NCBI GenBank assembly: GCA_035063885.1
Contig: JAPSFM010000069.1
Coordinates: 1-28,430 of the forward strand
Direction: 5' to 3'
Source: CAADGY01 sp900696665
Lineage (GTDB): Bacteria > Acidobacteriota > Terriglobia > Bryobacterales > Bryobacteraceae
DNA: 28,430 nucleotides
Position 1 is the first letter of the stretch, and each line of letters begins with the position of its first letter. Positions 1-6,331 of this stretch are shown here, piece by piece. Both the position numbers and the translations under genes were made by a program. The notes beneath the pieces are model-generated. The model searched no databases and was not told where the DNA came from. It was given only the letters and a program-made list of their open reading frames with translations.

Positions 1-95
1 TTAAGCGTCAGATGTATGGACGTGCTGGCTTTGAACTCCTGCGTGCCCGCGTCTTGCCGTACTCAACTGTCACCTCTCCTGGGCCGGCTCCGTGA
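1..95 (+). CDS. Transposase C-terminus (ISL3-like), partial
   Basis: Reading from base 3, the frame encodes about 30 residues beginning KRQMYGRAGFELLRARVLP and stops at TGA 93-95. The (K/R)RxMYGRAxFxLLRxR string is the characteristic last segment of ISL3-family transposases, just after the catalytic DDE domain, as I remember the family. No catalytic residue is within the window, so whether the gene is intact cannot be judged. Transcription runs toward the tRNA gene at 285. The downstream sequence matches an IS terminal repeat, which supports the call. Confidence 0.55.
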   Translation, partial: KRQMYGRAGFELLRARVLPYSTVTSPGPAP

Positions 96-100
96 GGTTG

Positions 101-122
101 CATCAAAATCGCGGGAGAGCCC
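101..122 (+). repeat. Probable IS right terminal inverted repeat
   Basis: The segment reads CATCAAAATCGCGGGAGAGC followed by CC. Its reverse complement begins GGGCTCTCCCGCGATTTTGA, fitting the GGCTCT-type outer ends of ISL3-like elements. It starts five bases after the transposase stop codon, the usual spacing for an IS end. The matching left repeat is outside the window, so this is an inference from position and motif. Confidence 0.45.
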
Positions 123-284
123 AATTCAGAGTAGCGAAATCACGTGACCCTACAGGGTGTTTTCGAGGCCTGCCCGCAAACGCAAGCGCACTGTGACATT
201 CCAGACTACGCCGGCGCATTGCGATCTGGACGATTCGGAGGATCCTGATGTCTGGCAGATGATATCCTCAAAGTGTAGAATCCA

Positions 285-371
285 GCGGATGTGGCGAAAT
301 TGGCAGACGCGCCAGACTTAGGATCTGGTCCCCGAAAGGGGGTGGAGGTTCAAGTCCTCTCATCCGCACCA
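285..371 (+). tRNA. tRNA-Leu (anticodon UAG)
   Basis: A complete class II tRNA of 87 bases. The acceptor stem pairs GCGGATG (285-291) with CATCCGC (361-367), followed by discriminator A368 and an encoded CCA (369-371). The anticodon arm is CCAGA-CTTAGGA-TCTGG with anticodon TAG, so it reads CUN leucine codons. A long variable arm (CCCCGAAAGGGGG) and the T-arm sequence GGTTCAAGTCC fit a leucine tRNA. It lies about 160 bases from the IS end. No duplicated tRNA 3' end (attachment site) is visible in the window. Confidence 0.97.
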
Positions 372-416
372 GTTTGACTTCCCGGCCCGCCTTTTACCAG
401 AACCCACTTTGGCTTA

Positions 417-438
417 TACCCTATACGTAGTACCCTAT
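417..438 (+). repeat. Direct repeat TACCCTAT, possible operator
   Basis: TACCCTAT occurs at 417-424 and again at 431-438. The start-to-start spacing of 14 bases puts the copies roughly on one face of the helix. The pair lies between the tRNA and the start codon at 483, just upstream of the kinase-like/RlpA gene, where an operator or activator site could sit. It may also be chance. No clear -35/-10 pair could be assigned around it. Confidence 0.25.
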
Positions 439-482
439 GGGGGTCAGTACTAATCAGATCTAGCTGGCCGGGGGAGGGATTC

Positions 483-1958
483 ATGATCACCTGCGACTGG
501 GAATACTTGATCGGGACTGTCATCGATGGCAAATATCGTCTTCGTACGCTGACCTACTCTGGATCGGATCAAGCGGAATTTATAGCCACCGGCTTGGATC
601 AGGACGCAAGTCTATCCCAGGTTGCGTTGACTTTGGTCGCTCCCGCGCCCGCGCTCTTGGACGAAATGGAGGCCGAGATGCGCGCCTCCAGCCGGTTGGA
701 GCATCCAAACCTCCTCAAAATCGCCGGTGTCGGGAGGTATACGCTATCCGGCATCACACTGCTGTATCTTGCGGCGGAGGCGCCGGATGCCAGTCTGGCG
801 GACTGCCTTACAACCGGGCCGTGTTCGGAGGCGGAAACACGGCAACTTGTTGAAGACGTCCTCGCCGGGCTCACGTTCGTACACGCAGGCGGATTGGTTT
901 ACCGCAGCCTTGAACCGCAAACCACCGTTCGTGCCGGGGGCCGGTGGAAGCTGGCGGATCTCGGCCGTCTTCATCCTGCCGGAGAAGCTAAGGAACCGCT
1001 GCCGGCATCGGTGGTGAATTCACCCTACACGCCTCCAGAAGCCTCTTCCGGCGTGATTTTACCAGCTTGGGACATGTGGTCTCTCGGGAAACTCATTCGG
1101 ATCGCTTTGACCGGAATGCTGGACGGGAATGGCAACCTTCCGGCTCCATACGACCGTCTTGTCGCAGGTTGCCTCGTAGAAGATCCTTCGCGGAGACTAA
1201 CTCTTCGCGAGGCAGACATCCTGCTGAGGACAGGGCTTGAAGACCGGCCCCCCCAACCCGCTCGAAAAGCGCCCGAAGCTGAAAGCGTTCCTGTGTTTCA
1301 CCCGGCATCTGAAGTCAATTGGGCGCCCTCTCCAGAACCAGCGCCACACCGGCCGTTCCGTAAGTGGATCGTTGCCGGAGCAAGTGCCGTTCTGTTGCTG
1401 CTGGTGGTTTTTTCCACCTCTTGGTGGTTAGGCCAACGGCCTGAGGAAGCTGTTGTCAAACCGAAGGCAAACAATTCTCAACCGCCGGTGCCTGATATGG
1501 GAACTCCCGCGACGCGCCCAAGTCCGATGGCCGATGACAGTGCGTCAGCGGTGCGGCAACCGCCGCCGTTCGTCGCACTCAGAGAAGAAAGGTCCAGGAA
1601 AGCAGGTTCCCCTGCGCGTGGCGCGGATTTGTCTCTCGCGGATGCCACGTCGAGCGCTGATCGACAGGTAGACGGAGTCGGTACGGCGGATTATTCCGGC
1701 ACGGAGCTGGATGGAAACCGCACTGCGAGCGGTGAATCCTTTGACAGCAAGAGCTTGACCGCGGCACACCCGACCTTTCCAATCGGAACGCAGGTGCGTG
1801 TCACCAACCTGAGAAATGACCGGGAGGTGGTTGTCCGAATCAACGACCGCACCACGCTTCCGGAGGGTCACGTCATTCGCCTCACCATCGGCGCCGCTCG
1901 CGAACTCGGTTTCGCTGGAGCGGGCCGTGCCCGCGTCAGGATAGAAAGGGTGGAGTAG
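483..1958 (+). CDS. Membrane-anchored pseudokinase fused to an RlpA-like double-psi beta-barrel domain
   Basis: A 491-residue protein. Residues about 18-250 follow the Ser/Thr protein kinase fold: LEHPNLL (72-78), ADLG (158-161, DFG position), PPE (184-186, APE position) and DMWSLG (197-202). The catalytic positions are lost: the VAIK lysine is Thr50, HRD reads YRS (140-142) and the catalytic-loop Asn is Thr147, so it is probably an inactive pseudokinase. A single membrane helix (about 295-317) and a Pro/Ser-rich linker lead to an RlpA-like domain (about 398-490) with TASGESFDSKSLTAAH and RINDR. Its His429 and Asp455 match the pair needed for RlpA lytic transglycosylase activity. Topology should be kinase fold inside, barrel in the periplasm. 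The ATG at 483 follows a GGGGGAGGGA ribosome site. A SIMPL-domain gene follows after 36 bases, suggesting an envelope unit. Confidence 0.85.
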   Translation: MITCDWEYLIGTVIDGKYRLRTLTYSGSDQAEFIATGLDQDASLSQVALTLVAPAPALLDEMEAEMRASSRLEHPNLLKIAGVGRYTLSGITLLYLAAEAPDASLADCLTTGPCSEAETRQLVEDVLAGLTFVHAGGLVYRSLEPQTTVRAGGRWKLADLGRLHPAGEAKEPLPASVVNSPYTPPEASSGVILPAWDMWSLGKLIRIALTGMLDGNGNLPAPYDRLVAGCLVEDPSRRLTLREADILLRTGLEDRPPQPARKAPEAESVPVFHPASEVNWAPSPEPAPHRPFRKWIVAGASAVLLLLVVFSTSWWLGQRPEEAVVKPKANNSQPPVPDMGTPATRPSPMADDSASAVRQPPPFVALREERSRKAGSPARGADLSLADATSSADRQVDGVGTADYSGTELDGNRTASGESFDSKSLTAAHPTFPIGTQVRVTNLRNDREVVVRINDRTTLPEGHVIRLTIGAARELGFAGAGRARVRIERVE

Positions 1959-1994
1959 CTGTGAAAGGACAGGTGCCTCAAAGGGATATCCTGG

Positions 1995-2729
1995 ATGAGG
2001 AGAATGATGATGATGTCTATTTGCGGTACTACGCTTTCGCTGCTGCTGCTCTACGGGTCGGTTTACGCCCAATCGAATGTCACCCAGGAGACGATACCAT
2101 CGATCACCGCAAGTGGCGACGCCGTCATTCAAGCGCAGCCGGATCGCGCCAGAATCGACCTGGGCGTGGTCAGCCAAGCCTCTACCGCGCGGGAGGCGTC
2201 GGCGCAAAATGCGAAACAGGTGGAACAGGTGCTGGCCGGTCTCCGGAAAGCGTTGCCTGACACGAAGAATATTCGCACACGTGGTTATTCGCTCCACCCG
2301 AACTACCATCATCCGCGCGACGGCGGACAGCCAACTATCACAGGGTATACGGCTTCGAATATCGTCGAGATCACGGTGGATGACGTGAAGGCTGTTGGAG
2401 AGATCGTGGATTCGGCAATCAAAGCTGGTGCGAATAACGTGAATGGATTGGAGTTCATGCTCAGGAACGAGCAGGAATTCCGTTCCCGGGCGCTCAGAGA
2501 GGCGGCTACCAAGGCGCGCGCCAACGCGGAAACACTCGCGGCCGCCTTGGGCTTGAAAGTAGCTCGGGTGCTGCACGTGCAGGAAGGATCACCGGCCGTG
2601 ATCCGTCCGGTGCGCGAAATAGCGATGCAGAGAATGGTGGCCGATGCCGCGAGTGCGATCCCGATGGAACCGGGCACGATAGAAGTACGTGCTCAGGTTA
2701 CACTGACCGTCGAAGTCCGCAGCCAATAA
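1995..2729 (+). CDS. Secreted SIMPL-domain (DUF541) protein
   Basis: A 244-residue protein with an N-terminal signal peptide: a basic start, the hydrophobic stretch LSLLLLYG, and a likely cleavage after VYA at residue 25. The rest is one SIMPL domain (YggE/BP26 type). Typical features are ITASGDAVIQAQPDRA near the start, GYTASNIVEITVDDV in the middle, and a C-terminal AQVTLTVEV strand. The family forms periplasmic or envelope oligomers of poorly defined function, sometimes linked to oxidative stress. The start is ambiguous: ATG codons at 1995, 2004, 2007, 2010 and 2013 are all in frame, and a GAGGAGA ribosome site at 1997-2003 lies inside the longest version, so translation may begin at 2010 or 2013. 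It follows the pseudokinase/RlpA gene closely and is probably co-transcribed. Confidence 0.85.
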   Translation: MRRMMMMSICGTTLSLLLLYGSVYAQSNVTQETIPSITASGDAVIQAQPDRARIDLGVVSQASTAREASAQNAKQVEQVLAGLRKALPDTKNIRTRGYSLHPNYHHPRDGGQPTITGYTASNIVEITVDDVKAVGEIVDSAIKAGANNVNGLEFMLRNEQEFRSRALREAATKARANAETLAAALGLKVARVLHVQEGSPAVIRPVREIAMQRMVADAASAIPMEPGTIEVRAQVTLTVEVRSQ

Positions 2730-2735
2730 CAATCG

Positions 2736-3038
2736 TCAGGCTAGCTTGCCGTTTTTCGACGCGGCGGCTTTCATGCCTCTCTCTTCCAGCAGCAGCCGGC
2801 GGAGCGTCCTCAAATCGTTTAGAATCCGGCGGCTTCTTGTCATATGCGATCCGAGCTTTGCAAGGTTATAAGAGATGAGCATGAGTGCCTGTTCGCGGCG
2901 TGGCGCACCCATTTCCTTGGCCAGTGCAATCTCCCCTTCAATTTCCTGCCTGGCATCGGTCACGGCTTCTACAAGAAGGTCAAGGTACTGTTGCGCGCCT
3001 TCGATGTCGTCAAATGGGGTCTCCGGTTCGTAATCCAC
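2736..3038 (-). CDS. Small helical protein of unknown function
   Basis: A 100-residue protein I do not recognise as a named family. It is rich in Ala, Glu, Leu and Arg, has no signal peptide or membrane segment, and is predicted by eye to form two or three long helices (about 10-45, 48-65 and 66-92). The C-terminus is basic. The GTG start at 3038 is supported by a strong AGGAGG site five bases upstream and a perfect TATAAT about 24 bases upstream. It ends six bases from the stop of the SIMPL gene in a tail-to-tail arrangement. The good translation and promoter signals argue for a real gene despite its size. Confidence 0.6.
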   Translation of the reverse strand: MDYEPETPFDDIEGAQQYLDLLVEAVTDARQEIEGEIALAKEMGAPRREQALMLISYNLAKLGSHMTRSRRILNDLRTLRRLLLEERGMKAAASKNGKLA

Positions 3039-3408
3039 TCCACCTCCTGCCGGACCTACGAATTATAAACCGTTTTGCAACTGTTTCGCCCGAAATCTGC
3101 AATATGATGCCGCGGGCGAGCGCCCGCTTCATTCACCGCGCTTACCTGCAATACTCGCAATAGGGGGCTTATGGTTACCCTTGTCACCGCATTTCCGGTA
3201 ACTGGCCTGATGGCAATGCAGATTGGAAACCCGAAATCTGCGAACGGGCAAAGCACCACGGCCATGCGCACAGCGTTGAGGCCTTACGAGGAAGCACGGA
3301 AGTTGTAGTCCAGCAATGCCGCCAGCAGAAAAGTGGCTATGATGGCCCGTCAGGCGGCGCAGAGGACACACGGGCGATCACCTGGAAACTGAGTCAATAC
3401 GGCTTCCA
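3039..3408. other. Intergenic region with short repeats, no convincing gene
   Basis: About 370 bases between the small helical gene and the end of nuoN. Reading frames here are short, lack recognisable motifs and have no good ribosome sites. Visible structure: a 12-base direct repeat CCCGAAATCTGC at 3089-3100 and 3230-3241; a GC-rich hairpin GCGGGC-GAGC-GCCCGC at 3112-3127; and a 7-bp inverted repeat GCAGATT/AATCTGC at 3218-3241. Neither hairpin is followed by a T run on either strand, so neither is a clear intrinsic terminator. The region must contain the 3' end of the nuo transcript. Confidence 0.5.
3062..3067 (-). promoter_or_regulatory. Probable -10 box for the small helical protein gene
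   Basis: On the minus strand the sequence TATAAT lies 24 bases before the GTG start at 3038, a perfect sigma-70 -10 consensus in a position leaving a short leader with the AGGAGG site. No good -35 box is found 16-18 bases further upstream; TTGCAA is present but only seven bases away. The promoter may be activator-dependent or the match may be partly chance. Confidence 0.4.
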
Positions 3409-4842
3409 CTATCCGAAACCAGCGGTCGCGTTGCGAATCATCTCGAGCAACGGCTGCGGAAATACTCCAAAGGCAACGAGCAGGAAAGTGAGAATCGCCA
3501 GCGCGACCCCCGTTGCCGCTGCCAGACGCGGCGGCTCGCCCGCTGTGGTTGCCGGACTGCGGCTGTACATGGCAACTATGATTCTCAGATAGTAGTAGAG
3601 CCCGATCGCGCTGGTGACGACCAGCACGAATACCAGCGCCCACAACGCCCTCGACGCACCCGCCGCCACCACGTAGAACTTGCCCACAAAGCCGGCCGTC
3701 AACGGAATTCCGGCCAGGGAAAGAAGCATGGCGGTGAAAAGCGCCGCGATCACCGGGCTGCGCCAGTACAAACCGCGGTATTCCGCGAGACCGCCGGCAT
3801 CGGCGCGGGGTCCGGAAAGCGCGCCCACAACGCCGAAGGCGCCCAGCATGGTAATGAAGTACGCCACCAGATAGAAAGTGATGGCCGCCGGCGCCAGGTC
3901 TCCGGCCGCCAAAAACGCGACCAGCAGATATCCAAGATGAGCGATGGATGAGTAGGCCAGAATTCGTTTCACGTTATCCTGGAGCAGCGCCAGAACATTG
4001 CCCGCAATCATCGATGCGATCGCGATCATCGCAAAGACCACCGCCACGGGTTCGTATCCGTGCGCGCCTGAGCCGTAGAAGAACCGCAGCAGTAGCGCAA
4101 GCATGGCTCCTTTCGATACTGTTGCGATGAATGCAGCGGCCGGCGCCGGAGCGCCTTCGTACACATCCGGCGTCCACATATGAAATGGAACTACGGCGAG
4201 CTTGAAACCAATCCCGGCAATGATGAGCGCCAAAGCAGGCAGCAGGATCGCCGGATGCGTATTCGTCGCGGCGTCGAACCTCATCGCGCCGAACTCCATC
4301 GTGCCCAGTTCGGCGTAGATCAGCGCCATTCCGAAAAGCAGGAATGCAGCGGACGCAGCCGCCAGGATCAGATATTTTATTCCGGCTTCCACCGGCAAGT
4401 CGCGCCAGTGGAGATAGGCGATCATCGCGTACAGTGAAACGCTCAGCAACTCCAGGCCGAGGAACAGCGAGATGAAGTGGTTAGCCGATGCGAGCACCGC
4501 CGACCCGAGCGCCGCGACCAAAACGAGGATATAGAACTCCTCTGGACGCCTTGTGCGGCCCTCGAAATAGCCCCAGGAAAGCAACACCACTGGGATAGTA
4601 GCGCTTAGGATCAGGCCCGTGTAGAACAGCGCATAGGCATCGATCATGAGCAGCGGCGTAACCTGTATAGGCGCCGCGGCGGCTGCGGTCCGGAGGGATG
4701 CCAGCGCGGCGGCAAGTCCGGCGAGACTCAAGACAGCCGTGGCGGCGTGACTGCGCCGGAAGGCGACCCCTACCATCAGTACGACAGGCGTCGCCGCTAA
4801 AATCAGCAGCGGCAACATGGCGATCACTTGTGCTCGGCTCAC
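3409..4842 (-). CDS. nuoN: NADH-quinone oxidoreductase subunit N (complex I membrane arm)
   Basis: An antiporter-like membrane subunit of complex I that forms one of the proton channels of the membrane arm. The protein is 477 residues from a GTG at 4842, with about 14 hydrophobic helices. Key charged residues are in place: Glu131 in GLELLSVSLYAM and Lys214 in FKLAVVPFHMWTPDVYEG, matching the conserved TM5 Glu and TM7 Lys. The frame stays open to a TTG at 4857, but a GGGAG site lies eight bases before the GTG at 4842, and that TTG would overlap the end of nuoM. It is the last gene of the operon, starting four bases after the nuoM stop. Length is normal for the family. Confidence 0.95.
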   Translation of the reverse strand: MSRAQVIAMLPLLILAATPVVLMVGVAFRRSHAATAVLSLAGLAAALASLRTAAAAAPIQVTPLLMIDAYALFYTGLILSATIPVVLLSWGYFEGRTRRPEEFYILVLVAALGSAVLASANHFISLFLGLELLSVSLYAMIAYLHWRDLPVEAGIKYLILAAASAAFLLFGMALIYAELGTMEFGAMRFDAATNTHPAILLPALALIIAGIGFKLAVVPFHMWTPDVYEGAPAPAAAFIATVSKGAMLALLLRFFYGSGAHGYEPVAVVFAMIAIASMIAGNVLALLQDNVKRILAYSSIAHLGYLLVAFLAAGDLAPAAITFYLVAYFITMLGAFGVVGALSGPRADAGGLAEYRGLYWRSPVIAALFTAMLLSLAGIPLTAGFVGKFYVVAAGASRALWALVFVLVVTSAIGLYYYLRIIVAMYSRSPATTAGEPPRLAAATGVALAILTFLLVAFGVFPQPLLEMIRNATAGFG

Positions 4843-4846
4843 AAGG

Positions 4847-6331
4847 TCATCTCCCAACTCCTGCAGCCACGTGCAAATGATCTATAGCGGGGCTGAACGT
4901 ATCGAGCACCGGGCGCGGGTACAGCCCGAGCCACAGCAGGCTAACGGCCATAAGCGCAACGACAACCCACTCCCGTGGAACAAGGTCGCGAACACTCAAG
5001 CGGTGAACGTTCTCACCGTGGAATGCACGCTGGACCAGACGGAGCGCGTAGAAGGTGGCGAACAGAACGCCGATAGTCGCCAAGATCGTGATGAGGGGAT
5101 GCGACCGGAACGCCCCGAACAACACGAGAAACTCGCCGACGAAATCTCCTAATCCCGGCAGCCCGAGAGATGCCAGCGCAAAAAAGAGACCCGCGCCACT
5201 GAGGCGGGGAATAGTTGTCCAAAGGCCGCCCATGCGGCTCAATTCGCGCGTATGCAGACGTTCCTGCAAAGCGCCGGCTAGTACAAACAGCGCGCCTGTG
5301 CTGATACCGTGACACAGCATGGTCATGACAGCGCCTTGCAGAGCGAGTTCGTTCCAGGCAAAGATTCCCACCAGCACGAAGCCCAGATGGCTGACGCTGG
5401 TATAGGCGACGAGCCGCTTCAGATCCGCCTGAGCAAAAGCCAGGATCGCGCCATAAAGGATTCCTACGACACCCAGGGTCATAGCGATGGGAGTGAACTC
5501 GCGAGCCGCATTGGGAAACAGCGGAACCACAAAACGCAAGATGCCGTATCCGCCGGTCTTCAGCAGCAATCCAGCGAGGACGATGCTGCCGGCGGTCGGA
5601 GCTTCCGTATGCGCGTCGGGAAGCCACGTGTGCAGCGGGAACACCGGCAATTTCACCGCGAAGGCAATGAAGAAGCCCAGCATGATCCAGAATTCCGTGC
5701 GCGGCGGCAGCGCCGTTCCGAGAAGTTGATCGTACTGGAACGTATATACTCCGGTGCTGGCGTAGTGGAGGAAATAGAGCGCGAGAATCGCAACCAGCAT
5801 CAGGAGTCCGCTGAGCTGCGTGAAGAGGAAAAACTTGATGGCGGCATATACGCGGCGTTCATGCCCCCACATCGCAATGAGAAAGTACATGGGGACGAGC
5901 ATCAACTCCCATGCAAAGTAGAAAAGAAACAGGTCCATTGCGAGAAAGACGCTGACTACTCCCGCCAGCACCCACAGCAGATTCAGATGAAAGAAGCCCA
6001 CGTTTTCGGTAATCTCCGTCCACGACGCGAGCACCGCGAGAATACCCAAAAAGAAAGTGAGCATCATCAGCAACAGGCTGAGACCGTCGACGGCGAAATG
6101 GAAGTGGATGCCGAACTGCGGAATCCATGTCCAATTCACCTGCTCGATCCACCTGCTATCCGGCGCCATGCTGGTGCGTTCCGCACCGGTCCAGAGCAGC
6201 AAGCCAAGTGCGAAGTCGGCGGCGATGGCAGCGAGTGCTATCCACCGCGCCGCGGCGGCGCTGACGCGAGCGGCTACCGCCGCCAAAATACCTCCCCCCA
6301 GGAGAATCGCGATGAACCAGACAAGAATCAT
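4847..6331 (-). CDS. nuoM: NADH-quinone oxidoreductase subunit M (complex I membrane arm)
   Basis: An antiporter-like proton-pumping subunit of 494 residues with about 14 membrane helices. The channel residues are present: Glu142 in FAWELMLVPMYFLI and Lys227 in VKLPVFPLHTWLPDAHTEAP, followed by the LKRLVAYTSVSHLG segment. The frame is open 44 codons further upstream, but that part is hydrophilic and overlaps nuoL. The ATG at 6331 gives the usual MILVWF-type membrane start and overlaps the nuoL stop as ATGA, implying translational coupling. Identification is secure. Confidence 0.96.
   Translation of the reverse strand: MILVWFIAILLGGGILAAVAARVSAAAARWIALAAIAADFALGLLLWTGAERTSMAPDSRWIEQVNWTWIPQFGIHFHFAVDGLSLLLMMLTFFLGILAVLASWTEITENVGFFHLNLLWVLAGVVSVFLAMDLFLFYFAWELMLVPMYFLIAMWGHERRVYAAIKFFLFTQLSGLLMLVAILALYFLHYASTGVYTFQYDQLLGTALPPRTEFWIMLGFFIAFAVKLPVFPLHTWLPDAHTEAPTAGSIVLAGLLLKTGGYGILRFVVPLFPNAAREFTPIAMTLGVVGILYGAILAFAQADLKRLVAYTSVSHLGFVLVGIFAWNELALQGAVMTMLCHGISTGALFVLAGALQERLHTRELSRMGGLWTTIPRLSGAGLFFALASLGLPGLGDFVGEFLVLFGAFRSHPLITILATIGVLFATFYALRLVQRAFHGENVHRLSVRDLVPREWVVVALMAVSLLWLGLYPRPVLDTFSPAIDHLHVAAGVGR

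Larger units (their letters stand above)
1..122 (+). mobile_element. Right end of an insertion sequence (ISL3-like), cut by the window edge
   Basis: The first 122 bases look like the right-hand end of an IS. They contain the C-terminal codons of a transposase reading frame that stops at 93-95, followed after a few bases by a sequence ending in GCGGGAGAGCCC. That sequence resembles the terminal inverted repeat of ISL3-family elements, whose outer ends begin GGCTCT. The left end and most of the transposase are outside the window, so neither the partner repeat nor the target duplication can be checked. The family call rests on the recognisable transposase tail plus the terminal motif, and the exact outer boundary (121 or 122) is uncertain. 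Confidence 0.55.

Noticed and set aside
276..281. TAGAAT as -10 box of the tRNA-Leu gene
   Set aside because: It ends four bases before the mature tRNA 5' end, so transcription would start inside the tRNA.
1545..2576. Minus-strand open frame (343 codons) opposite the RlpA and SIMPL coding regions
   Set aside because: Both plus-strand genes have clear domains and starts, and the antisense frame is Arg/His-rich with no motif.
3112..3127. GC-rich hairpin as intrinsic terminator of the nuo operon
   Set aside because: The stem is only six base pairs and no T run follows on either strand, and it lies about 280 bases beyond the nuoN stop.
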